NCBI GenBank assembly: GCA_016722445.1
Contig: JADKIZ010000008.1
Span: forward strand, 62,001 to 126,000
Source: Flavobacteriales bacterium
GTDB lineage: Bacteria > Bacteroidota > Bacteroidia > Flavobacteriales_D > Sanyastnellaceae
Length of the DNA: 64,000 nt
Direction: 5' to 3'
This document shows positions 1-9,845 of this stretch, one piece after another; the first letter of the stretch is position 1, and each line of letters opens with the position of its first letter. The position numbers and the translations under genes were made by a program. The notes under the pieces were generated by a model that had not been told where the DNA came from, made no database searches, and was given only the letters and a program-made list of their open reading frames with translations.

Positions 1-234
1 ATGGCGTCTGTTCAGCTTGAAGTTTTCCCGAATCCGGCAAAGGACCAGATCAGGGTTCAATTCACGGGTGATTTTTCAAATGAAATGATCCGTATTTCGG
101 ATTTACAGGGAAAAATCATCTGCGATAAAACCGTGAACGCTAAAATGACTGCCATCGACGTGCGCCAATGGCCAGCAGGTCAGTATTTGCTGAGCACCCG
201 AAAGTCGGGCTCTATCAGGTTTACAGTAGAGTAG
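1..234 (+). CDS. C-terminal end of a T9SS type A sorted protein (partial)
   Basis: Only the last 77 residues are in the window and the start lies upstream. The motif VFPNPAKDQI, then an LxxGxV-like strand, WPAGQYLL and a final short strand form the type A C-terminal sorting domain, which the type IX secretion system recognises and removes at the outer membrane. The protein is therefore exported to the surface or medium. The catalytic or adhesive part is outside the window, so its function cannot be told. Confidence 0.8.
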   Translation: MASVQLEVFPNPAKDQIRVQFTGDFSNEMIRISDLQGKIICDKTVNAKMTAIDVRQWPAGQYLLSTRKSGSIRFTVE

Positions 235-297
235 AAGAGTTCAGGGCCGAATTTGCCCTTCGAAACACTATCTTCGCGGCCGCAAATTTTTGAAGAT

Positions 298-1398
298 ATG
301 GCTTTAAAGTGTGGTATTGTCGGTCTGCCGAATGTGGGGAAATCAACCCTGTTCAACTGTCTTTCCAATGCGAAAGCACAGGCAGCTAATTTTCCTTTCT
401 GTACAATTGAACCGAATGTCGGAACCATCACCGTTCCCGATGATCGACTCACTGCACTGTCTGAAATTGTCAATCCAGAGCGGATTGTGCCAACTACAAT
501 CGAAATCGTCGACATTGCTGGTTTGGTAAAAGGAGCCAGTAAAGGTGAGGGTTTGGGAAATAAATTCCTGGCCAATATCCGTGAAACCGATGCCATCATC
601 CACGTGCTTCGTTGTTTCGATGATCCAAATGTTGTCCATGTTGACGGCAATGTTGATCCAGTTCGTGACAAGGAAATCATCGATATCGAGTTACAACTGA
701 AAGACCTCGAGACCATCGAAGGTCGTGTTGCGAAAGTGCAACGTGCAGCGAAAGCTGGCGATAAAGATGCAAAACGCGATTTCGATTTGCTCATGCGCAT
801 CAAAGAGGCATTGGAACAGGGCAAAAGCGCAAGAACTGTCATTCCTGCGAATGAAGATGAAGAAAAGCTCATTCAAGAGTTCCAATTGTTGACCAGCAAA
901 CCAGTATTATACGTTTGTAACGTGGAAGAATCTTCCGTGGTAAATGGCAATGCACATGTGGTTCGTGTTCGAGAAGCTGTGAAAGATGAACGCGCTGAGA
1001 TCATTGTACTTGGAGCGGCCATTGAAGCTGATATCGCCTCTCTTGAAACTTTCGAGGAGCGTCAAATGTTTCTTCAAGACCTCGGACTCGAGGAACCAGG
1101 TGTTTCAAAATTGATTCGTGCTGCCTATCATCTGCTTAATCTTCAAACCTACTTTACAGCTGGTGTGAAAGAAGTGAGAGCCTGGACCATCCACAAGGGT
1201 GATACCGCCCCACAAGCTGCCGGTGTCATTCACTCTGATTTTGAAAAAGGTTTCATCCGCGCGGAAGTCATCAAATACAAAGACTTTCTCCAATATAAAT
1301 CAGAAGCGGCTGTTCGTGATGCCGGTAAATTGGGCGTTGAAGGAAAGGAATACATCGTGGAAGATGGTGATGTGATGCATTTCAGATTCAATGTCTGA
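298..1398 (+). CDS. ychF: Redox-regulated/ribosome-binding ATPase YchF (OBG-like)
   Basis: Universally conserved OBG-family P-loop NTPase that prefers ATP and binds the ribosome and possibly the 26S-like proteolytic or stress machinery. At 366 residues it has the normal family length. The P-loop GLPNVGKST is at residues 9-17, followed by the G3 region DIAGLVKGASKGEG, a central coiled-coil and a C-terminal TGS domain ending in DGDVMHFRFNV. An in-frame extension upstream to position 253 lacks a plausible start, and MALKCGIVGLPN at 298 is the family-typical N-terminus. It sits 63 bp after an unrelated T9SS gene and is probably transcribed alone. Confidence 0.97.
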   Translation: MALKCGIVGLPNVGKSTLFNCLSNAKAQAANFPFCTIEPNVGTITVPDDRLTALSEIVNPERIVPTTIEIVDIAGLVKGASKGEGLGNKFLANIRETDAIIHVLRCFDDPNVVHVDGNVDPVRDKEIIDIELQLKDLETIEGRVAKVQRAAKAGDKDAKRDFDLLMRIKEALEQGKSARTVIPANEDEEKLIQEFQLLTSKPVLYVCNVEESSVVNGNAHVVRVREAVKDERAEIIVLGAAIEADIASLETFEERQMFLQDLGLEEPGVSKLIRAAYHLLNLQTYFTAGVKEVRAWTIHKGDTAPQAAGVIHSDFEKGFIRAEVIKYKDFLQYKSEAAVRDAGKLGVEGKEYIVEDGDVMHFRFNV

Positions 1399-1769
1399 TC
1401 GATTTTTCCCAATTCCCTTCTCATCACTTTTGGTCTTAAATGGCTGCATAGATTAAGTCTGTGAGGATAAATTCTGCGAGCAATTTCAATCGTCTGTTAT
1501 TTTATTATCAGAAGAGACTTTTTGCTGTAAGGGTTATCTGTCCTAGGATCTCGTTCTTCTGACTTTCATCAATTCATGTCCACTCCGATTGTTTAGATGA
1601 GGTATAACAATGTGTTGATGCACTGGTTTCAGGGTTTTAGATTTTCAGGAGAATCTGCGTTTCCCACTTTTCAAAAGTCCTTTCAGGTAGTACATTTGCA
1701 GCGTTTTACGGACAATGAATTCCGTAGAACAATTCATCCAGTTTTCTAACATTTTAAATCAAAAAAAAC
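1399..1769 (+). other. Intergenic region holding the gap leader
   Basis: This 371-bp stretch has no convincing ORF or RNA gene. Its only recognisable signal is the -7 promoter element at 1691-1698, which would give the next gene a leader of about 70 nt. No clear terminator follows ychF. Confidence 0.5.
1691..1698 (+). promoter_or_regulatory. Bacteroidota -7 promoter element (TACATTTG) for gap
   Basis: It matches TAnnTTTG exactly. A T-rich stretch about 20 bp upstream (1668-1671) could serve as a weak -33 element, but no clean TTTG is seen there. Confidence 0.5.
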
Positions 1770-3233
1770 ATGTCCCAAAATGTTCTGACTCCGGACACTT
1801 ACAGCAATGAACTGCAGGTGTATGTGAATCAAGAGAAAGCCGCTGTGGATCTGCTCAACAGCGTTGGCAAACTGCTTTTCGATAAAAGCATCGAGCTAGT
1901 ACTATTCCGCAACCACATGGTGGATATCAGCGCCACTGAAATCATGCGTCTGCACAAGTATGCAGCCGAAGTGGTTGGTAAAGCAATCAGCATTTTTGAC
2001 ACAGCCGACCTGGCTCGTGGTCTCTACGAGATGGAATTGGCTCCAGCTAAAATTGATATTGGAAAACTCGCCAGTGAATGGCTTGTTGAACGTGACCATT
2101 ATAAAACTCAAGCGGAATTTCTTTCTGAGAAACTTCGCAATTTCATGAAAGAAGAAGGCGCTGACCTCGAGCCACGCGATGTGGTATTGTTTGGTTTTGG
2201 CCGTATCGGACGTCTGGCTGCACGTGAATTGGTAAAACAAGCAGGTAAAGGACAACAACTTCGCCTGCGCGCTATTGTTACTCGTGAGGACGATGATCTT
2301 TCGATTAAAAAGCGTGCTGCACTTTTTGAAAATGACTCAGTTCACGGTCGTTTCAAAGGCACTGTTGATGTGGATTATGAAAACAAATCCATCATCGTAA
2401 ACGGTCAGCGCATCTATATGATTGGTGCCAAAGATCCAGGTGCGATTGACTATACCAAATATGGAATCAACAACGCTCTTTTGGTGGATAATACAGGTGT
2501 GTTCAAAGACAGAAGCGCACTGAGTATTCACCTCAAGGCAAAAGGAATTGAGAAAGTCATTCTTACCGCACCGGGTAAAGAAGTACCGAATATTGTTTAC
2601 GGTATCAACCACCGCGATCTCGATATCGAGAATGAAACAATCTTCTCTGCAGCATCTTGCACAACCAATGCCATTTGCCCTATCCTGAAAAGCGTAAACG
2701 ACGCTTTACATATCGACAAGGGTCACATTGAAACAGTTCACGCATATACCAATGACCAGAATCTACTGGACAATATGCATAAAAAGAGCCGTCGTGGTCG
2801 CAGTGCTGCCATCAACATGGTAATCACCGAAACGGGCGCTGGTAAAGCCGTTACGAAGGTTATTCCAGAATTGAAAGATAAACTCACAGCGAATGCGGTG
2901 CGTGTACCAACTCCGAATGGTTCATTGGCCATCATTCACGCTTATGTAGATAAAGCAACTACCCGTGATGAAGTCAATGCGATCGTGAGAAAGAGTGCAT
3001 TGGAAGGCGATCTGGTAAATCAGATTTATTTCAGCATCAGTGAAGAGCTTGTGAGTTCTGATATCGTGGGTAACGATTGTTGCTCAGTGTTCGATTCTCA
3101 GGCTACAATTGTTTCTCCTGATGGAAAAGGTGTTGTATTGTATGTATGGTACGACAATGAGTTTGGTTATACCAAGCAGGTGATTCGCCTTGCGAAGTAT
3201 GTGGCCAAAGTGCGCAGGAATATTTATTACTAA
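1770..3233 (+). CDS. gap: Glyceraldehyde-3-phosphate dehydrogenase, long form
   Basis: NAD(P)-dependent glycolytic/gluconeogenic enzyme that interconverts glyceraldehyde 3-phosphate and 1,3-bisphosphoglycerate in the cytoplasm. The Rossmann motif GFGRIGR starts at residue 142 and the catalytic Cys lies in ASCTTN near residue 299. NGSLAIIHAYV and the C-terminal WYDNEFGY are also typical. At 487 residues it is about 150 longer than the usual enzyme: residues 1-135 form a helical extension before the NAD-binding fold, known from some Bacteroidota homologues, with no assigned role. It has its own promoter and a strong terminator, so it is monocistronic. Confidence 0.95.
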   Translation: MSQNVLTPDTYSNELQVYVNQEKAAVDLLNSVGKLLFDKSIELVLFRNHMVDISATEIMRLHKYAAEVVGKAISIFDTADLARGLYEMELAPAKIDIGKLASEWLVERDHYKTQAEFLSEKLRNFMKEEGADLEPRDVVLFGFGRIGRLAARELVKQAGKGQQLRLRAIVTREDDDLSIKKRAALFENDSVHGRFKGTVDVDYENKSIIVNGQRIYMIGAKDPGAIDYTKYGINNALLVDNTGVFKDRSALSIHLKAKGIEKVILTAPGKEVPNIVYGINHRDLDIENETIFSAASCTTNAICPILKSVNDALHIDKGHIETVHAYTNDQNLLDNMHKKSRRGRSAAINMVITETGAGKAVTKVIPELKDKLTANAVRVPTPNGSLAIIHAYVDKATTRDEVNAIVRKSALEGDLVNQIYFSISEELVSSDIVGNDCCSVFDSQATIVSPDGKGVVLYVWYDNEFGYTKQVIRLAKYVAKVRRNIYY

Positions 3234-3254
3234 AAAAATAAACCTCATTGAACA

Positions 3255-3289
3255 GGGCTGCTTCTTCTTGGGAAGCAGCCCTTTTTTTT
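3255..3289 (+). terminator. Rho-independent terminator of gap
   Basis: A perfect 10-bp stem (3255-3264 with 3272-3281, arms GGGCTGCTTC/GAAGCAGCCC) with a 7-nt loop is followed by eight T residues. Confidence 0.92.
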
Positions 3290-3344
3290 GATTCATATTA
3301 CGGACTGATTCTTTTCATGTTTGCCTTGGAAGATTTTATCATCC

Positions 3345-3352
3345 TATCTTCG
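3345..3352 (+). promoter_or_regulatory. Candidate -7 element (TATCTTCG) immediately before the hydroxylase gene
   Basis: It matches the TAnnTTCG variant seen several times here. A TTTG at 3320-3323 lies 21 bp upstream, near the expected -33 position. Only four bases separate it from the ATG at 3357, implying an almost leaderless transcript. Confidence 0.45.
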
Positions 3353-3356
3353 CCTT

Positions 3357-4235
3357 ATGTCAGAATTTCTGGAACTCGTCAAAGCCAAGCTCATTGCATT
3401 GATCGATATTTTCGATCCGATGCTGATCGTCTATTACTTCTGCATCGTGATTGGTATGCTTCTCATTGAATGGCTCCTTTTGGGTTGGGAAAAATCTTCC
3501 CTCAAAAAAATCAAGGAGTTTAAAGGAAGTGTAAAAACGGACTTTTTCTTTTTCCTCATCGATGCTTTCAATGTATACAACCTCATTGCGGTGATCGTCA
3601 CTTTTGGTGTTTTTCACCTTGCTGCAAGATTGATTTATGAGACAACACATTTGGATCTGGCGGTGCATATAGCCAATCCGTATCTACAATTCGCAGTTGT
3701 ATTTGTATTCAGTGATTTTAAAAACTATTGGAGTCATCGCATTTTTCACAGGTATATGCCATTCTGGAAATTGCATGAATTCCATCATTCCGCCACTGAG
3801 TTTTGTATGCTTACGAGATATCGCGGTCACTTTGTAGAAAATGCGGTAAAGCGATTGTTTGACGTCATTCCATTTGCCATTCTTGGCGCTCCAATAGAAT
3901 CCTATTTTGCGGTGAAGGTGCTCAGCGAAATCCATCAGATAGCGTTGCATTCATCCTTTACTTCCGATTGGGGTTGGTTAGGCAGGTATATCCTGGTTTC
4001 TCCCGCCGCACACAGAATACACCATTCCGTAGAGTTTGATCATTACGATAAAAATTTTAGCAATACCTTTATCTTCTGGGATAGAATATTTGGCACCTAT
4101 CATCCGGCGGTTGATGTGAAAGAGCTTGGTGTCGAGGATAATCCTTATAACAAAGAGGGCATGGTGAAAGATATGGTTATCGGTGTCCGTCGATTTCTGA
4201 CTTCACTTTTTCCGAGAAAAGCTTCATCACAATAA
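3357..4235 (+). CDS. Sterol desaturase / fatty acid hydroxylase family membrane protein
   Basis: Integral membrane di-iron oxygenase-type protein of 292 residues with several hydrophobic segments, including one near the N-terminus (VYYFCIVIGMLLIEWLLLG). Three histidine clusters typical of the family are present: HRIFHR, HEFHH and HRIHH. The substrate is unknown; relatives hydroxylate or desaturate lipids, carotenoids or hopanoid-like compounds. I chose ATG 3357 over an in-frame TTG at 3321 because the candidate promoter covers the latter. It heads a tight cluster, with the next genes following after 6 bp and 1 bp. Confidence 0.88.
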   Translation: MSEFLELVKAKLIALIDIFDPMLIVYYFCIVIGMLLIEWLLLGWEKSSLKKIKEFKGSVKTDFFFFLIDAFNVYNLIAVIVTFGVFHLAARLIYETTHLDLAVHIANPYLQFAVVFVFSDFKNYWSHRIFHRYMPFWKLHEFHHSATEFCMLTRYRGHFVENAVKRLFDVIPFAILGAPIESYFAVKVLSEIHQIALHSSFTSDWGWLGRYILVSPAAHRIHHSVEFDHYDKNFSNTFIFWDRIFGTYHPAVDVKELGVEDNPYNKEGMVKDMVIGVRRFLTSLFPRKASSQ

Positions 4236-4241
4236 GCAAAC

Positions 4242-5243
4242 ATGAACATGAAAAAGATTTTTACCCTCATCACTTGTGGCATTCTTTGGATGATACAAGA
4301 TGCAAACGCGCAATTCTGTTCAACATCTGGTAACGTGGTCATCTTCGCCAATTATGATGGTGGAAATCTCACCATCAATGTCGATGAAAATATTCCCAAT
4401 CTTAAGATTGGCATATGTTCATATGAAGCGGTAAACATCACGATCACTGGCACATATGCGGGTAATGTCACCGCAGTGCAGTACGCAGGTTTCGATAGCA
4501 ACAACAATCATTGCGAAGAGGTGATCAGCAATACCACCATTTCGGGTGTTTCTACATCCATCACAGAAATCCTATTCGCGCCGCCTTCTACCTTCACCAC
4601 ACCTGAAGGCTATAGCAGCATCATTTGTGCCTACAGTTGTGATACCGATTGGCAGGGTGGATGCAATACGGCTGAACAAATTGTAGACTATTTCGTGAAT
4701 GAATTTGGTGGTGAAATGCTCTTGTATTATACCCAATATGGCTGCTGGCCTGCTGAAAGCATTGCGATTTCTGGTGGTGGTACTTGTTGTCCGGGTATTG
4801 AGATGACTGCTCCTGTTGCCGATATCAATTTCTCCATGAATACAATTTGCGCAGGAGACTGTATCACCATCTCTGATGCCAGCACAAATGAACCAACCGA
4901 TTGGGACTGGACATTTCAGGGAGCCGATCTAGTTTCTTCCACAGTTCAAAATCCGGGTTCTGTTTGTTTTGATGATGCGGGAAATTTTCAGGTTACACTT
5001 ACCGCTGCGAATATTTATGGTAGTACTGTAGCAATTGAATATGTGGAGGTTCAGGCGTGTGCTGTTTCCGGATGCACCTATGAGCAAGCTGTCAACTTTA
5101 ATCCATTTGCCACCGTGGATGATCACAGTTGTGTATTCAACTGTGCTGGTGGTTGTCCTGGCGATTTCAATGATGATGGATTTATCAGCGTTACAGATTT
5201 GATTGAATTCGTAGCAGCATACGGAAGCATTTGTCCAAACTAA
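4242..5243 (+). CDS. Secreted PKD-domain protein with C-terminal dockerin-like repeat
   Basis: This 333-residue protein has a Sec signal peptide (ITCGILWMIQDANA). Its N-terminal region is Cys-rich and unassigned. A PKD-like beta domain around residues 195-275 contains WDWTFQGAD and is followed by the C-T-Y-E-Q-A...DDHSC motif found in many Flavobacteriales surface proteins. The last 25 residues contain one calcium-binding loop of dockerin type (GDFNDDGFISVTDLIEF). No T9SS tail is visible. It is probably cotranscribed with the hydroxylase upstream and the SRAP gene downstream. Specific function unknown. Confidence 0.75.
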   Translation: MNMKKIFTLITCGILWMIQDANAQFCSTSGNVVIFANYDGGNLTINVDENIPNLKIGICSYEAVNITITGTYAGNVTAVQYAGFDSNNNHCEEVISNTTISGVSTSITEILFAPPSTFTTPEGYSSIICAYSCDTDWQGGCNTAEQIVDYFVNEFGGEMLLYYTQYGCWPAESIAISGGGTCCPGIEMTAPVADINFSMNTICAGDCITISDASTNEPTDWDWTFQGADLVSSTVQNPGSVCFDDAGNFQVTLTAANIYGSTVAIEYVEVQACAVSGCTYEQAVNFNPFATVDDHSCVFNCAGGCPGDFNDDGFISVTDLIEFVAAYGSICPN

Positions 5244-5244
5244 A

Positions 5245-6021
5245 ATGTGTTACACCATACAACAACTTGAGGAGAGGATTCGCAAACAAGGTTTACGAAA
5301 CCAAAACTCACCGGAAGAAATCGAACGGGCGTTACAACTCTTCCGCAGGCAAATGTCTGGTGAACCCATGTTCTTACTCAGTGGCTTCGATCACCCACTG
5401 CTTTGGTGCATTCATCGGGAAGGTGAACTTGTGATTGAAAAAATGAGTTGGGGATTAATTCCTTCCTGGAACAAGGATTTAAAAGAAGCGTTGAAAATGC
5501 GCAATATGACACTCAATGCAAGAGGAGAAAGTTTGTTTGAAAAAAAATCATTCAAAATTCCAGCGCAACGTCACAGATGTCTTTTACCCGTTACTGGTTT
5601 TTATGAGTATCAGCATGTCAAAGGAAAAAACTATCCCTACTTTATAGATTGGGCTGATGAAAGTTTGAGATTGTTGGCGTGTGTTTATGACGTTTGGAAC
5701 AATCCTGCTACCGGAGCAGAGGAGAAGACATTTGCTATTGTGACAACCAAAGGCAATCCGCTGATGGCGACCATTCACAACAATCCGGAATTGGATGAAC
5801 CGCGCATGCCGCTTGTTTTATCTGGTAATGACTTGCTCACATGGCTTGATCCCGATGCATCAGAAGATCAAATCAAAGCCTTGATCAAACCATCTTCGGA
5901 TGAAGATATGAAAGCGCATACTGTTAGACCCTTGCGAGGTAAAAGTGCTGCGGGCAACACTGCTCTTGCTTCAGAAAAATATGTTTATCCCGAGTTGAAT
6001 CCTCCACTCACGTTGTTCTGA
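5245..6021 (+). CDS. SOS response-associated peptidase (SRAP/HMCES, YedK-like)
   Basis: This cytoplasmic protein shields abasic sites in single-stranded DNA by forming a thiazolidine DNA-protein crosslink through Cys2 once Met1 is removed. The start MCYTIQQ puts Cys at position 2, as required. Other family residues are visible: N/R in NARGES, the catalytic Glu in GFYEYQ and the His in AHTVRP. At 258 residues it is slightly longer than E. coli YedK. It begins one base after the preceding stop, so it is translationally coupled to a secreted-protein gene with no obvious functional link. Confidence 0.93.
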   Translation: MCYTIQQLEERIRKQGLRNQNSPEEIERALQLFRRQMSGEPMFLLSGFDHPLLWCIHREGELVIEKMSWGLIPSWNKDLKEALKMRNMTLNARGESLFEKKSFKIPAQRHRCLLPVTGFYEYQHVKGKNYPYFIDWADESLRLLACVYDVWNNPATGAEEKTFAIVTTKGNPLMATIHNNPELDEPRMPLVLSGNDLLTWLDPDASEDQIKALIKPSSDEDMKAHTVRPLRGKSAAGNTALASEKYVYPELNPPLTLF

Positions 6022-6141
6022 TTTTAGAATTGGGTCTTGAGTCGTTCATGTTTGGTATTCATGAATGAAAAAAAAATCATTCTGAATTGAACTGAATTGT
6101 ATTTCATGTGTACAGCATCACGAATCAAAATTTTGTACAAC

Positions 6142-7221
6142 ATGAAACACATTACTCTTTTATGCTTAGTTTGTCTTTTGGCCATCAGCAAAATTCAAAA
6201 CGCACAGTCAGCAGGAAACTACCTCTACAATAACAATTACGGCATCAACACGGATCGAGCTGCTGTAAACATCAATTCACCTTCAGGAAATACCATTTCA
6301 CTGAAAGCAGAAGTGATGATGAATGTGAAACCAACCAGCTACACCGCCATTTTCTCTGCAACACAAACCGGAAAGGACATTTATGAAGTGGATTCCTTGA
6401 TGGCTCAACGTATTGATCAAATCAAATATGCACTTGGTCTGATGGGCATTCCGGCATCAGATATTCACATAGATGCAGTATCTATGATTCCAACTTACGC
6501 CTACAAACTTGAAGAGAAAAAATTCTCGAAAAGATCCACTGAAGTACCGGTTGGTTTTGAAATGAAAAAGAACATTCACGTATTGTTTAAACACCATGAT
6601 CTGTTGGATGAAATCATTTCCGAAATGGCTTTTGCAGAGATCTATGACATGGTGAAAGTGGAATACAACATCGATGGCATGCAATCCTACTATGAGGAAT
6701 TGAGAAAAGCTGCATTAGAAGTGATCGATTCAAAGGAGTTTACTTATGAATCATTGAAAATGCATCTCGATGTGTATTCGATGGGCGATGGTTTCAATTG
6801 CACTTATCCCATCGAACGATATAAGTCTTACACGGCTTTTAATAGCGGTAGTTCATATCAAGCTGTAGCGTATGCAAGAGCTGCACGTGAAAATAACATT
6901 ACGGTTCACGGCAAAAACACCACCATCAATTTGTACGATGAAAAGGGTTATGATGGTTTTGATCAGCAATTCATCGTGCAGACTGCGGAGAAGAACAAGA
7001 CCATTTTCTATGACCGTATGCCATACAATCAATTTGACAAGGTGATCAATGCAGACACAGAGGAACCCTGCATTCAATTATTCTATAACCTTCAGGTGTA
7101 TTACAACATATTGAATGATGCCCAGTATCAAGCCAAGATGGATCAGGAAGCTGCTGTGAAGAAGGCAAAAGAAGATGCAGAAAAAAATGTAGGCAAGAAA
7201 CATAGAAGACGTCGCAACTAA
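6142..7221 (+). CDS. Secreted/periplasmic SIMPL-like (DUF541-like) protein
   Basis: 359 residues starting with a signal peptide (MKHITLLCLVCLLAIS). The section with 'ISLKAEVMMNVKPTSYTAIF', then paired helices (residues ~75-100) and a VPVGFEMKKNIHVLF strand resembles SIMPL/DUF541 folds, which occur in secreted proteins of unclear role. The C-terminus is a Lys/Ala-rich tail ending KKHRRRRN. ATG 6142 is preferred over an upstream ATG because it starts the signal peptide. It is followed by a terminator. The family assignment is tentative. Confidence 0.6.
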   Translation: MKHITLLCLVCLLAISKIQNAQSAGNYLYNNNYGINTDRAAVNINSPSGNTISLKAEVMMNVKPTSYTAIFSATQTGKDIYEVDSLMAQRIDQIKYALGLMGIPASDIHIDAVSMIPTYAYKLEEKKFSKRSTEVPVGFEMKKNIHVLFKHHDLLDEIISEMAFAEIYDMVKVEYNIDGMQSYYEELRKAALEVIDSKEFTYESLKMHLDVYSMGDGFNCTYPIERYKSYTAFNSGSSYQAVAYARAARENNITVHGKNTTINLYDEKGYDGFDQQFIVQTAEKNKTIFYDRMPYNQFDKVINADTEEPCIQLFYNLQVYYNILNDAQYQAKMDQEAAVKKAKEDAEKNVGKKHRRRRN

Positions 7222-7235
7222 ACACGTATCAATAA

Positions 7236-7273
7236 ATAGTCCCCGGTCATTGACAATGCCGGGGACTATTTTA
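7236..7273. terminator. Bidirectional terminator between convergent genes
   Basis: An 11-bp perfect stem (7236-7246 with 7259-7269, ATAGTCCCCGG/CCGGGGACTAT) with a 12-nt loop is followed by a short T-rich tail. It lies between the stop of the SIMPL-like gene and the stop of the convergent M1 peptidase. Confidence 0.75.
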
Positions 7274-7288
7274 TGTCTTTAAAAGCGA

Positions 7289-8731
7289 TCAGTTATTGGC
7301 TCTCTTAGCGCGCTGCATTGGGTTTTCGCGTGATGGGCCTTGACGACTCTCCTTGAACAATTCAAATCGACTCGGAACGACCTTCGCTGGCCAGTTGTTG
7401 TTGCTCAACTCTACATCGGCAGTTTCCAACCAAGGGTCCAGTGATATCGAAACCACTTCCTGATTTACACTGAAAACTTTGGTCACTTCTGGTTCACTGC
7501 GTTTCCAGATTTCCGCAGGAATGCGAATTTCCTGATGACTGCCGTCTTTGAATTGCAGGTCAAAAACCAATGGCATGATCAATCCACCTTTATTTTCTAC
7601 TGTGACTTGATAGAAAAATTTTCCTGATTGCATTAATTTTTTTTCATCATCAGAAAGTTTGGCCAAATATTCCTCGTACTCCTTTTTGTCAAGGGTGGTC
7701 ACCTCGTAGGGATCAAATGTGGTATAGAAGTCGCGCATGTCAGGATCACTCTTCACTTGCGTTTCTAAATTTTCCTTGCGATCTTTTTCAAGTGAAACAT
7801 CTTTAGGCTTATTGGCTTTCTGACTTCGGTCAAATTGTTTTTCAATTTCCGGATTATGTGTATTCAATCTGAAAGCTTTCACTTCTTTCAGGTTCATATC
7901 ACAATGATCTGTTCCGTAGAACCATCCGCGCCAGAACCAATCCAGATCCACACCGCTGGCGTCTTCCATCGTTCTGAAGAAGTCATCAGGTGTGGGATGT
8001 CTGAATGCCCATCTGCGCGAATATTCTTTGAATGCATAATCGAATAATTCTCTACCCATGATGGTTTCGCGAAGGATATTCAAACCAGTGGCAGGTTTGC
8101 CATAGGCATTGTTTCCAAATTGATAAATGCTTTCGCTATTTGTCATGATCGGACACATTTTGCTTTTATCGCCTTTCATATAGTCCACGATGTTGCGTGC
8201 AGGACCTCGTTGACACGGATAGTTGCTGTCGTATTCTTTTTCGGTGAGATACTGCACGAAGGTGTTCAATCCTTCATCCATCCATGTCCATTGTCTTTCA
8301 TCACTATTGATGATCATCGGAAAGAAATTGTGACCAACTTCGTGAATGATCACCGAGATCATTCCATTTCGTGTTCCTTCATCATAGGTGCCGTCTTTTT
8401 CAGGTCGACCACCATTGAAACAGATCATCGGATATTCCATACCCATCCATTTGGTGTGAACGGAAATGGCCACTGGATAAGGATAGTCAATGGTGTATTT
8501 GCTGTATGTTTTGATGGTATGTGCCACAACGCGGGTGCTAAACTGTCCCCACAACGGATTACCTTCCTTCGGGTAAAAGGACATAGCCAGCGGTGATTTG
8601 TCGCCGACTTTAGCACGTTGCGCATCCCAAATGAATTTGCGGGAAGTGGCAAATGCAAAATCCCGAACATTTTCCGCTTTGAAAACCCATGTTTTTTCTT
8701 TGGTGGATTTTTCCTTTTCGTTTCCCTCGCT
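7289..8731 (-). CDS. M1 family metallopeptidase, C-terminal part (frame-broken)
   Basis: Catalytic and C-terminal part of a secreted zinc aminopeptidase of the M1 (gluzincin) family. The exopeptidase motif GMEYP precedes the zinc site HEVGH, and the third ligand Glu in WMDEG lies 18 residues later, exactly the M1 spacing. Codons are readable in this frame from about 8731; the first ATG is only at 8584, inside the conserved domain, so it is not a real start. Joined to the fragment upstream it gives about 770 residues. It ends near the bidirectional terminator. Confidence 0.85.
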   Translation of the reverse strand, partial: SEGNEKEKSTKEKTWVFKAENVRDFAFATSRKFIWDAQRAKVGDKSPLAMSFYPKEGNPLWGQFSTRVVAHTIKTYSKYTIDYPYPVAISVHTKWMGMEYPMICFNGGRPEKDGTYDEGTRNGMISVIIHEVGHNFFPMIINSDERQWTWMDEGLNTFVQYLTEKEYDSNYPCQRGPARNIVDYMKGDKSKMCPIMTNSESIYQFGNNAYGKPATGLNILRETIMGRELFDYAFKEYSRRWAFRHPTPDDFFRTMEDASGVDLDWFWRGWFYGTDHCDMNLKEVKAFRLNTHNPEIEKQFDRSQKANKPKDVSLEKDRKENLETQVKSDPDMRDFYTTFDPYEVTTLDKKEYEEYLAKLSDDEKKLMQSGKFFYQVTVENKGGLIMPLVFDLQFKDGSHQEIRIPAEIWKRSEPEVTKVFSVNQEVVSISLDPWLETADVELSNNNWPAKVVPSRFELFKESRQGPSRENPMQRAKRANN

Positions 8732-9603
8732 TCATCTTCAGTGACGATCAACACAGGTTCATCTGAAGTTTTTGCTTTCTCAAATCGCTGATTTTGTGTA
8801 GCCGATAATACTTCCTTGGGATTCTGTAAAACTCCCGTAGCGGCTACCACGTGATCTTCCGGAACTGTAATAGATACGGTATAGTTTCCAAAGTTGAGGG
8901 TGAATTCTCCCATTCCAAGAAACTGTTTGTGCTGCCAACCCTGATTATCGGCGTAAACCACCATGCGTGGGAAAAACTGCGCCATGGTATATAAGTGGTT
9001 CTTGTCTTCTTCAAAATATTCATAGCCACTTCGGCCTCCAAGACGAATGCGGTCATTGATGTTGTACCACCATTTGATTTTGAATACGAATGTGCCTCTT
9101 GGTTTGAGTCCACCGGGAATATCTATCCGCATCATGGTCTTATTTACGGTATACTTTAAAGGCTTGCCAGATTCATCCTGCACATAATCTAACTTAAAGC
9201 CGCCGTCATACCATGGTTCTAAGTCAATGAGATCGTTATAACTCACTTTGTCTTCGATTTTCATTTGCTCAATCGCATAGGAATCGCTGGTTTTGGCAAA
9301 TGCATTTTGATCAAGCTGGAGCCAGATGTAGGTGAGTTGATCAGGTGAATTATTGAAATATGTAATTACCTCTTCACCATAAAGGGTCTGGGTCGCATCA
9401 TCAATTCTGATTTTCATGTTGTAATCGGCACGTTGTTGCCAATATGCGTTGCCCGGTGCTCCACTCGCTGTGCGCTGATCATTCGGGGTAGCAAGTTCCG
9501 GCCCGAGTTGCTTGAATTTGTCCTCCCATTTGGTAGGCTGATCTTGTTGTGCAATGAGGGTAATTGGCGCAATTGCGATTAAAATGAAGAATCTTCTCAT
9601 CAT
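8425..9603 (-). CDS. M1 family metallopeptidase, N-terminal part (frame-broken)
   Basis: Start of the same M1 peptidase: signal peptide ([19 protein letters not shown]), then the all-beta N-terminal domain with [14 protein letters not shown] and the FPRMVVYAD region. Homologous sequence ends at about residue 290, where the frame changes around 8722-8731 (codons GAA GCG AGG GAA); from there to 8425 the reading frame is a shadow of the other part. Restoring one base gives a continuous, conserved protein, so I infer a one-base deletion, real or artefactual. Confidence 0.8.
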   Translation of the reverse strand: MMRRFFILIAIAPITLIAQQDQPTKWEDKFKQLGPELATPNDQRTASGAPGNAYWQQRADYNMKIRIDDATQTLYGEEVITYFNNSPDQLTYIWLQLDQNAFAKTSDSYAIEQMKIEDKVSYNDLIDLEPWYDGGFKLDYVQDESGKPLKYTVNKTMMRIDIPGGLKPRGTFVFKIKWWYNINDRIRLGGRSGYEYFEEDKNHLYTMAQFFPRMVVYADNQGWQHKQFLGMGEFTLNFGNYTVSITVPEDHVVAATGVLQNPKEVLSATQNQRFEKAKTSDEPVLIVTEDEARETKRKNPPKKKHGFSKRKMFGILHLPLPANSFGMRNVLKSATNHRWLCPFTRRKVIRCGDSLAPALWHIPSKHTANTPLTILIQWPFPFTPNGWVWNIR

Positions 9604-9810
9604 GGTGTATTGTTCGACAAATTTATGACCTGTTCAATTTGTCATGGATAGAATTGTAGGGTGAACTTCGATATTGTCAGCCCTCTGCAGTTTTGCATGA
9701 GATTCCGTGACAAGGACAGAAAAGGAGGGTAGTGAGGGCACATTTGGGTGTAATCTACCAATTTGGCGATTTAAACCGGACAGATGTATGTCATTGTGTG
9801 AGAAATGAAT

Positions 9811-9818
9811 TACCTTTG
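9811..9818 (+). promoter_or_regulatory. -7 promoter element (TACCTTTG) for clpS
   Basis: It matches TAnnTTTG exactly and lies 27 bases before the clpS ATG. The -33 region is weak. Confidence 0.55.
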
Positions 9819-9845
9819 TAAACCGGAAACATCAAGAAATTTACA

